Source: Bradyrhizobium barranii subsp. apii (GTDB taxonomy: Bacteria; Pseudomonadota; Alphaproteobacteria; Rhizobiales; Xanthobacteraceae). From it: a DNA stretch of 64,000 nt. Positions 26,983 through 35,360 of the stretch are shown here, piece by piece. The position numbers and the translations under genes are program-made. Each line of letters starts with the position of its first letter. The stretch's first letter is position 1. The stretch is taken from the NCBI RefSeq assembly GCF_011516635.5, contig NZ_CP096255.1, positions 8,505,501-8,569,500 on the forward strand. Reading direction: 5' to 3'. Below the pieces are notes generated by a model. The model was not told the DNA's origin. It made no database searches and saw nothing but the letters and a program-made list of their open reading frames with translations.

Positions 26983-27843
26983 TCATCCAGGTGGCGTCAC
27001 CTCCAGCGACAGGCGATCGAGCGGGCTCTGCGTCGCTCGGATCGTATCGGTGGCGACCTGCGTGTAGCGCGCTGTCGACGACAAATTATTGTGCCCGAGC
27101 AAGACCTGGATGATCCGGATATCGGTTCCGTTCTCGAGAAGATGTGTCGCGAAGCTGTGGCGCAGCGTGTGCAGCGTGACGCGCTTGGTCAGGCCCGCAG
27201 CCTTCACCGCCGACCGGCAGGCGGCATGCAGCACGGTCTGATCGATCGGATGATCTTCGTCACGACCAGGGAACAGATAAAGCCGCGGCCGGGCGAGCCG
27301 CCAGTAGGTGCGCAGGATGCCCAGCAGCTGGGGCGACAGCATCACGTTGCGATCCTTCGCGCCCTTGCCGTGGCGCACCTGGATGACGCCGCGGGCGCTG
27401 TCGATGTCTTCGATCCGCAGTCCCGCAACCTCCGAGGCCCTGAGCCCGGCCGCATAGGCGGTGGTGAGCGCGGCGCGGCTCTTCAGGCTCGATACCGCTT
27501 CAAGAAACTGAACCACTTCGTCGGCGCTGAGAACGACCGGCAGCTTGCGCGGTTCTCGCGCATAGGGAATGCGCTCTGGGATGAGCGCCTCGCCGAGCGT
27601 GACGCCGTAGAAAAACCGTAGCGCACAGACGATCTGGTTCAGCGCCGGCCATGAGATGCCGGTCGAGACCAAATGCACCTGGAAGGCGCGGACGTCTTCC
27701 AGCTCTAACCGGTCAGGCGATCGGCCAAAATAGCGGCTGAACTTCGAAACCGCGCTGATGTAGGATCTTTGCGTCGCCGGCGACAGATTGCGGACGGTCA
27801 TGTCTTCGATCATGCGGCGGCGAAGAGGGCTCAAATCGGCCAT
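26983..27843 (-). CDS. Tyrosine recombinase of the IS91-type element (copy 1)
   Basis: 286 aa from ATG 27843, which has GGAG 7 nt upstream. SAM-like N-terminal domain (LSPATQRSYISAVSKFSRYFG), then the catalytic domain with AAGLRASEVAGLR (first Arg), HTLRHSFATHLL (His-x-x-Arg), LLGHNNLSSTARYTQV (His and nucleophilic Tyr). The stop overlaps the HUH transposase start as ATGA. XerC-like integrases accompany some IS91 elements. Here Leu replaces the Pro found before HTLRH in copy 2 (base 27173), next to the catalytic box. Confidence 0.9.
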   Translation of the reverse strand: MADLSPLRRRMIEDMTVRNLSPATQRSYISAVSKFSRYFGRSPDRLELEDVRAFQVHLVSTGISWPALNQIVCALRFFYGVTLGEALIPERIPYAREPRKLPVVLSADEVVQFLEAVSSLKSRAALTTAYAAGLRASEVAGLRIEDIDSARGVIQVRHGKGAKDRNVMLSPQLLGILRTYWRLARPRLYLFPGRDEDHPIDQTVLHAACRSAVKAAGLTKRVTLHTLRHSFATHLLENGTDIRIIQVLLGHNNLSSTARYTQVATDTIRATQSPLDRLSLEVTPPG

Positions 27844-27968
27844 CTCGATACTCCTGTCTGAGGGGGTGGGCTCCAACACCCACATCCTCTCAGCCAGGAG
27901 GCGATCTATGCCACCTTGCCCCCTACGCCGCGGCAGCGGCTTCGTTCAATCCCCACCCGATTCTTTCC

Positions 27969-27983
27969 GGTCGGAAAATGCTC
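27969..27983 (-). repeat. Right terminal inverted repeat, element copy 1
   Basis: Reads GAGCATTTTCCGACC on the minus strand, 13/15 identical to the left end; TA follows at 27984-27985 within CTAG. Confidence 0.85.
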
Positions 27984-28214
27984 TAGCGCTTATCTTCTTC
28001 CGCTCTCCTCCCGGAAAGGGTCGCTCGCAAAGCGAGCGGGGTGCCGCACCGGCGCGCTTATGCCGGGCTTGATCCAGATCAATGGGCCCTGCTCGACCAC
28101 CATGAAAGATGGCACGCAGCATTCGATCCAGAACGGCTTCGTCATCGAGGTCACTGGGCTCGCAACTGTCGTTCTCAGAATGAGCAGACCACGCGTCTTT
28201 CTCAGGAGTCACGG

Positions 28215-28466
28215 ATGGCTCGGCACCTTTTCTACGCGATCGCCCTCATCGGCACCGGAGTGTTCCTCGCCTCATCGGCCGAAGCAGTGACAGCCGCACG
28301 ATGCGAGGATCGAGGCGCAAATTGCCTCGGCACATGTGCCGACTACACCGGCGGGGCCGGTGACGTTCGAGGGCGCCAGAACACATGCGTGCGCGTCTGC
28401 GACCGGCAGACGACCAGATGCCTGATACGAGCCCATGACGAACGCTGGCCCCATAATCGCCAATGA
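28215..28466 (+). CDS. Small secreted cysteine-rich protein, function unknown
   Basis: 83 aa from ATG 28215, with AGGAG 7 nt upstream. Residues 1-24 form a signal peptide (MARHLFYAIALIGTGVFLASSAEA). The mature part has six Cys in the pattern C-x7-C-x3-C ... C-x3-C-x6-C, which would allow three disulfides in the periplasm or outside. I do not recognise the family. It sits 230 bp beyond mobile element copy 1; the spacer 27984-28214 holds a short hairpin (CGCTCGCAAAGCGAGCG, 28022-28038) and no gene. Confidence 0.65.
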   Translation: MARHLFYAIALIGTGVFLASSAEAVTAARCEDRGANCLGTCADYTGGAGDVRGRQNTCVRVCDRQTTRCLIRAHDERWPHNRQ

Positions 28467-28534
28467 AGGCCGTGGTTCTACACTTGGGCTAACGCCCCCC
28501 GTCTCGCGCTTGCGGCGCACCGCGTCCAGCTGAC

Positions 28535-28783
28535 CTACCCTGGCTTGCGTCGTAGCCCCGCGACCAAACAAAACCCCACCACCAGCGAGATCGCGGCAAG
28601 ACCGCCCCAGACCATTCCCGCCTGTTCGAGATAAACATCCTGCGTTACAGGGTCGTAGCAGCGGCCGAGCTCGTTGAAGCAGTCGCGCCAGCGCCAGTAG
28701 CGGGCCTCGAAGGCGAGCGCGAACAGCACGCCTGTTGCAATCAGGGCTGCGCCAAAAATCCCCCTTAGCCAGCGCAGAATCAT
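28535..28783 (-). CDS. Small two-helix membrane protein, hypothetical
   Basis: 82 aa. TM helix near residues 7-27 (GIFGAALIATGVLFALAF), a short loop with two Cys (RDCFNELGRCYD), a second TM near 57-77 (WGGLAAISLVVGFCLVAGL) and a basic tail. No known domain. It follows the DUF7662-like gene on the same strand after 11 nt, so the two are probably cotranscribed. Confidence 0.65.
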   Translation of the reverse strand: MILRWLRGIFGAALIATGVLFALAFEARYWRWRDCFNELGRCYDPVTQDVYLEQAGMVWGGLAAISLVVGFCLVAGLRRKPG

Positions 28784-28794
28784 GCAGCGTCAGC

Positions 28795-29052
28795 TCACCT
28801 GCGCTGCTTCTTCTTGGTGAAGCGCACGCTCTGGCCGTCCGGCATCCGCGTCGCGACGAACCCCGCGGCGAGGCAGGCTTCGCGCTGGGGCATCTGGATG
28901 TCGGGGCTGCGGAGGCTGTCCCACCATGAGGCGCGATTCGCCGCCCGCGGCAGGGCCGAGCCGATGATCTCCTCGATCTGCTCGAAACTCAGCACGAATT
29001 CCGTTTGCTTCTGCCGCATCAGGTAATCCCGCAGCGCGCCGTAATCGTTCAC
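28795..29052 (-). CDS. DUF7662-like small protein
   Basis: 85 aa from GTG 29052 with GAGAGGA upstream; a longer frame from 29106 has no ribosome site. The pattern YGALRDYLMRQ...LSFEQIEEIIGSALPRAANRASWWDS is a small family seen in many bacteria, often beside restriction or stress genes, with no established activity. Basic C terminus (RFTKKKQRR). It is the first gene of a two-gene minus-strand unit that diverges from the diguanylate cyclase gene. Confidence 0.65.
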   Translation of the reverse strand: MNDYGALRDYLMRQKQTEFVLSFEQIEEIIGSALPRAANRASWWDSLRSPDIQMPQREACLAAGFVATRMPDGQSVRFTKKKQRR

Positions 29053-29189
29053 AATCGTCCTCTCGTCCCAGCTCCGCTGCCCAAAAGCGATGCCCGCGGA
29101 AACCAATTCTTAACTCATTGTGGCAGCGCCGTCCCGGCTTAAACACTACGCAAGATTTCGGGCGCATCCACTAGTGTCGGGAGCACTCG

Positions 29190-30686
29190 ATGCAGTCTGG
29201 ATGGCGCGACGTCACGACCCGCCGGCCGTGGCGGATTTCGGCGAAGCTGCTGATCATATCGTCCGTCGTGACGGTGATCGGCTTTTCCGCCATTTGCGTC
29301 AACGTCATGCTGGACATGCGCCGCGGCGAGGAGGCCCTCGCTCGCCAGACGCTGGACAATCTGGCCACCTCCATCGAAGCAGATATCAGCCGCAACATCG
29401 AGATCTACGATCTCTCCCTGAAGGCGGTCGCCAGCAACATGCTGCTGCCGGAGATCAACGCGGTCTCGAAGCCGATCCGTCACCTGATCCTGTTCGATCA
29501 CGCGACCACGGCGAGGCACTTCGGCGCCATCCAGGTGTTCGATGCCGAGGGCAGGCTGACCATCGACGCCTCCACGCTCGATCCCCTGCCGGAGAACCGG
29601 AGCGAGGAGGACTACTTCAGGGTTCATCGCGACGATCCCGACGCCGGCCTCTTCATCAGCCGTCCGATGCTTTTCCGCGGCGCCTATTCCATCGTGCTGA
29701 GCCGGCGCATCAGCGATACCGACGGCGGCTTCTTGGGGGTCGTCACCGGCTCGATCCGTTTCAGCTATTTCCACGAATTGTTCGAGCGCCTGAACCTCGA
29801 TCCCGACGATACCATCACCGTGCTGACGCGCGATCGCACCATCATGATGCGGCGGCCGTTCGATCTCGACGTCATCGGCAAGAATCTCGGGACGCAGCAG
29901 AGCTGGAAGGCCGACAATCTCAAGGCCGGCGGGTCCTATGCGGGCCAGGGTCCGGTGGACGCGACGCCGCGCCTCTACGTCCGCAGCACCGGCCCGGGTC
30001 CGCTGTTCGTGGTGGCAGGCAAGCCGCTCGCCGCCGTGTTCGAGCTCTGGCAGAAGGAAGCCTACCGCATCGGCGCCGTGGTTCTGGCGCTCATCCTGTT
30101 CATGCTGGCCTCGACGCTGGTGCTCGCCCGCGAGATCGGCCGACGCGCCGATGCCGAGCGCAAGCTCGAGGAGATGGCGACGACGGATGCGCTCACCGGC
30201 CTGAAGAACCGCCGCAAGTTCGACCAGGTCATCGACGTCGAATGGCGCCGCGCGATGCGTCAGAAGACGCCGGTCGCGCTGCGGATGATCGATGCCGATC
30301 ACTTCAAGGCCTACAACGACACGTTCGGCCATCAGGCCGGCGACCAGGTGCTGGTCGGCATCGCGATCTGCATTTCCGATTCGGTGCGGCGGTCCGGCGA
30401 CTGCGCCGCGCGCTATGGCGGCGAGGAATTCGCGGTGCTGCTGCCGAACACCTCGGCCGCCGAGGCCTTCAATGTCGCCGAGACGATCCGCGGCAAGGTG
30501 CAGGGCTGGTCCGACGACCAGGCGATGTCGACGGTCTCCTGCGGCATTGCGGGCTTGGTTCCTACCACCGGCCTGGACTGGCCGGTCCTGGTCGCCGCCG
30601 CCGACAAGGCGCTCTATGCGGCGAAAGCCGGTGGCCGCAACCAGTCCGTGGTCGCGAGCCTTCCGAAGCTATCGCTGGTGGCGTGA
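29190..30686 (+). CDS. Membrane diguanylate cyclase with periplasmic Cache-type sensor
   Basis: 498 aa. TM helix at about residues 18-40, a periplasmic sensor of about 240 residues (IEADISRNIEIYDLSLKAV, FISRPMLFRGAYSIVLSRRI) of the dCache type, a second TM near 290-310, and a GGDEF domain. The active-site signature GGEEF near residue 410 is intact and is preceded at five residues by RSGD, an inhibitory I-site (RxxD). It should make c-di-GMP and be product-inhibited, the opposite activity to the EAL protein ending at 21759. Confidence 0.92.
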   Translation: MQSGWRDVTTRRPWRISAKLLIISSVVTVIGFSAICVNVMLDMRRGEEALARQTLDNLATSIEADISRNIEIYDLSLKAVASNMLLPEINAVSKPIRHLILFDHATTARHFGAIQVFDAEGRLTIDASTLDPLPENRSEEDYFRVHRDDPDAGLFISRPMLFRGAYSIVLSRRISDTDGGFLGVVTGSIRFSYFHELFERLNLDPDDTITVLTRDRTIMMRRPFDLDVIGKNLGTQQSWKADNLKAGGSYAGQGPVDATPRLYVRSTGPGPLFVVAGKPLAAVFELWQKEAYRIGAVVLALILFMLASTLVLAREIGRRADAERKLEEMATTDALTGLKNRRKFDQVIDVEWRRAMRQKTPVALRMIDADHFKAYNDTFGHQAGDQVLVGIAICISDSVRRSGDCAARYGGEEFAVLLPNTSAAEAFNVAETIRGKVQGWSDDQAMSTVSCGIAGLVPTTGLDWPVLVAAADKALYAAKAGGRNQSVVASLPKLSLVA

Positions 30687-30697
30687 GGGGCCCCCTC

Positions 30698-30783
30698 CGT
30701 CATTGCGAGCGAAGCGAAGCAATCCAGACTGTCTCCGCGGAGGCAGCCTGGATTGCTTCGTCGCTTCGCTCCTCGCAATGACG
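30698..30783. repeat. Intergenic palindromic repeat, family D
   Basis: An almost perfect long hairpin: CGTCATTGCGAGCGAAGCGAAG and its inverse at the right end, with CAATCCAG / CTGGATTG inside and CCGCGG at the centre. It lies between convergent genes and ends 9 nt before the galU stop. Confidence 0.7.
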
Positions 30784-30792
30784 AGTGGAGCG

Positions 30793-31668
30793 CTACTGCC
30801 CCAGATACTTCTTCATCTCCGCAATGAGCCCATCGCGCAGTTCCGGCCGCTTCAGGCCGTAGGCGATGTTGGCGCGGAGGAAGCCGGGCTTGGAGCCGCA
30901 ATCATGGCGCTCGCCCTCGAACTCGACGCCGTAGAATTTCTGCGACTTGGCGAGGCCGATCATGGCGTCGGTGAGCTGGATCTCGCCGCCGGCGCCGCGC
31001 TCCTGGGTCTCCAGGATCTTGAAGATCTCCGGCTGGAGAATGTAGCGGCCGGTGATGGAGAGGTTGGAGGGCGCGGTGCCCTTGGCCGGCTTCTCGACCA
31101 TGCCGTCGACCTCGAACATCTTGCCGGTGCGCTTGCCGACGCCGCAGATTCCGTATTGATGGGTGAGATGGTCGGGCACCGCCTCGACCGCGATGACGTT
31201 GGATTTTTCGCCGAGCGTTGAAGCCGTCTCGATCATCTGCTTCAGGCAGCCGGTCGTGTTGAGCACGAGCTCATCGGGCAGCACCACCGCGAACGGCTCA
31301 TTGCCGACGATGTCGCGCGCACACCAGACCGCGTGGCCGAGACCGAGCGGCGCCTGCTGGCGGGTGAAGCTGACGGCGCCGGCCTCCGGCTGGTTCTGCG
31401 CCAGGATGTCCTGCTCGGCCTTCTTGCCGCGCGCGGCGAGCGTCGCGTCGAGCTCGAACATCTTGTCGAAATGATCTTCGATGACGTTTTTGTTGCGGCC
31501 GGTGACGAAGATGAAATGCTCGATGCCGGCTTCCCTCGCCTCGTCATAGACGTACTGGATCAGCGGCTTGTCGACGATGGTCAGCATTTCCTTCGGCATC
31601 GCCTTGGTGGCGGGCAGGACGCGGGTGCCGAGGCCGGCGACGGGGAATACGGCTTTGCGAATTTTCAT
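30793..31668 (-). CDS. galU: UTP-glucose-1-phosphate uridylyltransferase
   Basis: 291 aa from ATG 31668 (MKIRKAVFPVAGLGTRVLPATK); a frame extending to 31923 crosses the promoter region and is rejected. The nucleotidyltransferase signature GLGTRVLPATKAMPKEML and the later VEKPAKGTAPSN and GRYIL blocks match GalU. It makes UDP-glucose for exopolysaccharide, LPS and glucan synthesis in the cytosol. Single gene, divergent from the lytic transglycosylase gene with a 200-bp shared spacer. Confidence 0.95.
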   Translation of the reverse strand: MKIRKAVFPVAGLGTRVLPATKAMPKEMLTIVDKPLIQYVYDEAREAGIEHFIFVTGRNKNVIEDHFDKMFELDATLAARGKKAEQDILAQNQPEAGAVSFTRQQAPLGLGHAVWCARDIVGNEPFAVVLPDELVLNTTGCLKQMIETASTLGEKSNVIAVEAVPDHLTHQYGICGVGKRTGKMFEVDGMVEKPAKGTAPSNLSITGRYILQPEIFKILETQERGAGGEIQLTDAMIGLAKSQKFYGVEFEGERHDCGSKPGFLRANIAYGLKRPELRDGLIAEMKKYLGQ

Positions 31669-31868
31669 GGGACAGATCGAATACCTGAGGACGTGAAGGG
31701 AGCAATGGTATCTTGCTAGCTTGTTTGCAGCCGCTAACAAAGGCGGATGTGGGGCCTCGCGCTCACAGAGTTGAGAAAAAGGCTGACACCAAAATTTCAC
31801 CTTTGTTAAGCTATTGGCAACCGGTACCGGGCCTCCTGAAGGCGGATTTTCGGCCGGACAGGTAGGGT

Positions 31869-33254
31869 ATGATGCAATCAGTGGCAGCGCTGGCGAAACG
31901 TGCTGGATTTGTGACCGGCGCAATGATGCTTGCGGCCGCCGTGCTGCTGCCTGTCAGCGCGCACGCCCAGGCGCAGAACGGCTTGTCGAACCTGTTCGGC
32001 GGTATTTTCTCCGGCTCGAATCCGGCGCCCTCGCAAGCCCCGCCCGGCCCCGGCGGCGCCTTGCCATGGACCGGCGAGGACGGCGCCTCCGGCCACCCGT
32101 TGATGACGGCCGCCGCGATCCGCGAGGCCGCCTCCAACTTCAACAATTGCGTGGCGGGGATGTGGCCCGATGCCGCACGGCGCAACATCACGCAGGAGAA
32201 TTTCCAGCGCTTCACGGCCGGGCTGTCGCCCGATCTGCGCATCATGGACCTGATGGATTCGCAGCCGGAGTTCACCAAGTCGATCTGGGACTATCTCGAC
32301 ATCCTCGTGAACGACAACCGCCTCGCCAAGGGCCGCGAGGTCCTCGCCAAATACAAGGCGCAGTTCGACGCCACCGAGAAGGCCACCGGCGTCGACCGCT
32401 ACATCATCGCCTCGATCTGGGGCATCGAGTCCAATTACTCGACGCAGATGGGCGACCGCAGCGTGCTGCAATCGACCGCGACGCTCGCCTGCATCGGCCG
32501 CCGCCAAGCCTATTTCAGGGACGAGTTTCTCTCCGCGCTGGAGATCCTCAACCGCGGCGATCTCAGGCCTGAGCAGATGCGCGGCTCCTGGGCCGGCGCC
32601 TTCGGCCCGACCCAGTTCATGCCGACCGCGTTCAAGCGCTTTGCCGTGGATGGCGATGGCGACGGACGGCGCGACGTCGTCGACAATCCCACCGATCTGA
32701 TCGCCTCGACCGCCAACAATCTGAAGAAGGACGGCTGGCAGGCCGGCCAGACCTGGGGCTACGAGGTCGTGGTGCCGCAGGGCTTCAACTACATGCTGGC
32801 CGATCGCGCCAAGGCGATGACGATGGCGCAGTGGGAGAAGCTCGGGCTCAAGCGCCCGGCCAACCAGCCCTTCCCGCATCCGGCCGAGAAAGCCTATCTG
32901 CTGGCGCCCGCCGGGGCGCAGGGCCCGGGCTTCCTGATGCTGCAGAATTACCGCGTCATCATGAAGTACAACCCGGCCGAGGCTTATGCGCTGGCGATCG
33001 GCCATTTCGCCGACCGCCTGCGCGGCGGCCAGCCCTTCGTGCAGCCCTGGCCGCGGCAGGAGCGCGAGCTGTCCCGTACCGAACGGCTGGAACTCCAGCA
33101 GCTGCTGGCCCAGCGCGGCTTCTACAAGGGCACCCCGGACGGCCAGTTCGGCGGCCAGACCCGGGAGGCGCTGCGCAATTTCCAGGCCTCGATCGGGGTA
33201 CCGGCCGACGGGTTTGCCTCCTCCGACGCGCTGGAACGGCTGCGCGGGCGGTAA
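31869..33254 (+). CDS. Lytic murein transglycosylase, MltB (SLT_2) family with peptidoglycan-binding domain
   Basis: 461 aa. N-terminal signal sequence (hydrophobic stretch to about residue 34, VSAHAQA), a Gly/Pro-rich linker, the MltB-type catalytic domain with IWGIESNYSTQMG (catalytic Glu near residue 187) and SWAGAFGPTQFMPTAFKRFAVD, and a PG_binding_1 domain at about 397-461 (LQQLLAQRGFYKGTPDGQFGGQT). It cleaves glycan strands in the periplasm, leaving 1,6-anhydro ends. It has no lipobox, so it is soluble rather than an outer-membrane lipoprotein. Confidence 0.93.
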   Translation: MMQSVAALAKRAGFVTGAMMLAAAVLLPVSAHAQAQNGLSNLFGGIFSGSNPAPSQAPPGPGGALPWTGEDGASGHPLMTAAAIREAASNFNNCVAGMWPDAARRNITQENFQRFTAGLSPDLRIMDLMDSQPEFTKSIWDYLDILVNDNRLAKGREVLAKYKAQFDATEKATGVDRYIIASIWGIESNYSTQMGDRSVLQSTATLACIGRRQAYFRDEFLSALEILNRGDLRPEQMRGSWAGAFGPTQFMPTAFKRFAVDGDGDGRRDVVDNPTDLIASTANNLKKDGWQAGQTWGYEVVVPQGFNYMLADRAKAMTMAQWEKLGLKRPANQPFPHPAEKAYLLAPAGAQGPGFLMLQNYRVIMKYNPAEAYALAIGHFADRLRGGQPFVQPWPRQERELSRTERLELQQLLAQRGFYKGTPDGQFGGQTREALRNFQASIGVPADGFASSDALERLRGR

Positions 33255-33278
33255 GCACCGCCCGCCACAGCCGATCGT

Positions 33279-35066
33279 TCAGGAATCGACGTAGTTCACG
33301 ACGTCCGACAATTCGAACCTCGTCCCCTGGTACGACATGTCCTTGACCGTGGGCCGCCAGTTCGGATCCTGGACGAGATAGGACTGGTTGTCCGCGACGA
33401 CGAGGCCGATCAGGACCTCGGCGACGATGCGACCGCCGACGTCGCCCAGCCGACTGCCACCCAGCACCTGCGATGTCGGCTTTTCGTCCTCATCCTCGAA
33501 GTCGGTCTTGACCGCGTCGGCCAGCTCCGCCTCGCGCAGGATATAGTACCAGAGCGGTGCGTTCTCGTGCAGCTGCGCAGCGTTTTCCGTGAACATGTCG
33601 CGGCGTGCCTTCGCGGCGTCGTCGTCCAGATTGCCTTGATCGATCCAGAGCTGCTCGTCCGTCAGGGGCTTGAGACCCATGCGCCGTGCCACCGCCTGCC
33701 CGCTCGGCAGGCCCAGCGCGATGCCGCGCTGCAGGTTCAGGCTTGGCAACGACTTGCGATCAGGCCTCTTCTCGTTGCGCAGGTCCGGCAACATCGAGAG
33801 CGGATCGACCAGCATGGTGTCGATCCGATACGCCGGCTGCGGCCGCACGAACTGGTCGAACGGGAGCTCCGCCGTCGGCTCCGGCAGATCGCTTGCCACG
33901 TCCGGCAGGAAGAAGCTCCAGTCGATGCCCCATCCCGGGGGCAACGGACGGAAGCCGTTCAGGCTGCGCACGTCGTCGCAGCTGAAGTCCGGCTTGAAGA
34001 TCGGCAATCGGTCCAGCTTGTTCTTCGGCGCCCTCTGATGCGGTATCTCCGCGCTCAGCGAATAGCTCGGCCGGACCATGGAGTGGCCGAACCGATAGGC
34101 CGCGACCGAAAATTCGACCGGCATGAACGGATATTGCGCGTCCTCCGGCTTGTAGAAGTGGAGCTTCGGCTTGCCGCCGTTGTAGACCGCGTGGAACATC
34201 TTGTCGCCGACGATGCGCCGCACGAAGTCGTGCAAGACGACCCATTGATAGTGCCAGCGTACCTTGCGCTGGGCCGTATTGAAGGCTGCGAGGCCCGTGA
34301 TCCCCGGCCGCTCGTTTCCCGGCTCGGTCGACGGCCGCGCCAGGTCGAGCATGATCTTGTTGTGGAAGCGCTGCCACAGCTGGTGAATCTGCACGACGAT
34401 GTTGTTCTCGTCGTTGCGCTTGTCGCCGATGATGGCGCGTGGGCAATCCTGATGCTCATCGTCGACTTCACCGCTCTCGTCACGCGGCGCGCGTTGCACG
34501 TCGAAGAGCTTCTTCTTGCCCTTCAGATAGGCCGGCGTCTTGTCGAAGCCGAGCTTGATGGTGAGATCGGGATTGTAGAGGTAGGGCTGATCCGCCGGCC
34601 CCCGGCCGTAGATGCTGTCGAGATCCAGCCGCGCCGTGCGGAAATCCTGGGTCGCGTTGGGATCATTGTCACGGTCGAGATCGGAGGCGGGATCGAAGGT
34701 GATGTCGTGATCGATGAACTGGCCGAAATAGGTGTAGCCTGCCTTGATCTTCGGATTCTCGTCGGCCGGTTCCTCCTCGGTAATCGGCGCGCCGGTATCC
34801 CCCCGCTTGATCATGGTGTCGGCGATCGCATTCATGATCGCCTGTTCCTGCGGTAGGGTATCGCCGAAGCGGGCCCTGGCCAGCTCCGGGAACATGCGGC
34901 CGAACCGGCCAAAGCCTTCCGGCTGGTAAGCCACGGCGTCCAGGCCACGTTCGGATCGGCCATGGCCTTGCGGTCGCTTCGCTTTGGACTGCTCGGCCTG
35001 CGCGTCGAGCAATTTCTCGGCTTGCGCACGCGACTCGGCAACATCTTGCTTGGTGATGTCCTGCAT
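33279..35066 (-). CDS. Animal-type heme peroxidase family protein
   Basis: 595 aa from ATG 35066, preceded by GGGAG 8 nt upstream; starts at 35096 or 35099 are possible but lack this. The distal-side motif FGQFIDHDITFDP (His as in the DHD of myeloperoxidase) lies near residue 130 and the proximal-side motif YRFGHSMVRPSYS near residue 335, both as in the peroxidase-cyclooxygenase superfamily. No signal peptide is visible; the N terminus is charged and helical. Related bacterial enzymes oxidise halides or fatty acids with H2O2; the substrate here is unknown. The 294-bp spacer upstream contains no gene. Confidence 0.88.
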   Translation of the reverse strand: MQDITKQDVAESRAQAEKLLDAQAEQSKAKRPQGHGRSERGLDAVAYQPEGFGRFGRMFPELARARFGDTLPQEQAIMNAIADTMIKRGDTGAPITEEEPADENPKIKAGYTYFGQFIDHDITFDPASDLDRDNDPNATQDFRTARLDLDSIYGRGPADQPYLYNPDLTIKLGFDKTPAYLKGKKKLFDVQRAPRDESGEVDDEHQDCPRAIIGDKRNDENNIVVQIHQLWQRFHNKIMLDLARPSTEPGNERPGITGLAAFNTAQRKVRWHYQWVVLHDFVRRIVGDKMFHAVYNGGKPKLHFYKPEDAQYPFMPVEFSVAAYRFGHSMVRPSYSLSAEIPHQRAPKNKLDRLPIFKPDFSCDDVRSLNGFRPLPPGWGIDWSFFLPDVASDLPEPTAELPFDQFVRPQPAYRIDTMLVDPLSMLPDLRNEKRPDRKSLPSLNLQRGIALGLPSGQAVARRMGLKPLTDEQLWIDQGNLDDDAAKARRDMFTENAAQLHENAPLWYYILREAELADAVKTDFEDEDEKPTSQVLGGSRLGDVGGRIVAEVLIGLVVADNQSYLVQDPNWRPTVKDMSYQGTRFELSDVVNYVDS

Positions 35067-35360
35067 GAGTTCACTCCCGAAATTGGAATTGGTCATCAAT
35101 ATTGAGAGAGCGCTATTTCAGCGTGAAAATACCGTTAGACCGCCATTGAAGTTGTGAGATGGATCGCAATTGGGGGTGGATCACACCGTCGCACCGGATG
35201 ATCCGGCCCTCCGTTAACGGTTCCGGCCTGTTTCGGACCAATCGGCCTTGACCTCAGGACCCATCGGGCGATTTATGACAATAGAATTTGCCCGTTCGGC
35301 GCCTGATTCCGTTATTATATCGAGCCTATCCCGATCCCCATTGCGCGTGCCCGAGATCGC

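Larger units (their letters stand above)
23137..26986 (-). pseudogene. IS91-family HUH transposase, disrupted by IS21 (copy 1)
   Basis: The N-terminal part (26986 down to 26017) and the C-terminal part (23424 down to 23137) are those of the intact 416-aa protein of copy 2, separated by the 2,592-bp IS21 insertion after codon position about 322. The zinc knuckles, the HUH motif (HPHVH) and the YLGRYTHR motif all lie in the N-terminal piece, but the frame runs into IS21 DNA, so the protein loses its C-terminal domain with CPDCGG. Copy 1 is therefore unlikely to supply active IS91 transposase. Confidence 0.9.
22789..27947 (-). mobile_element. IS91-family element inside the IS630 element (copy 1), split by IS21
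   Basis: The HUH transposase and tyrosine recombinase genes plus non-coding ends sit between the 5' end of the IS630 transposase and its right inverted repeat, a gap that is normally under 100 bp. The proposed junctions are GTTC at 22785-22788 and GTTC at 27944-27947. In the transposase orientation this puts GAAC next to the 3' (ori) end, the target rule of IS91 elements, with no target duplication. Without IS21 it is 2,560 bp. The junctions are inferred, since no empty IS630 copy is in the window. Confidence 0.65.
21759..27983 (-). mobile_element. Nested composite mobile element, copy 1 (IS630 type containing IS91 type containing IS21 type)
   Basis: 6,225 bp bounded by 15-nt imperfect inverted repeats (13/15 match) beginning GAGC, with TA on both sides and CTAG at both junctions, as expected for IS630-family insertion at TA. 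Removing the internal IS21 (2,592 bp) and one 7-bp target copy leaves 3,626 bp, exactly the length of copy 2 at 44938-48563. I found three base differences between the copies by eye (22292, 26217, 27173 against 45471, 46797, 47753). The transposase genes all lie on the minus strand. Confidence 0.9.
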
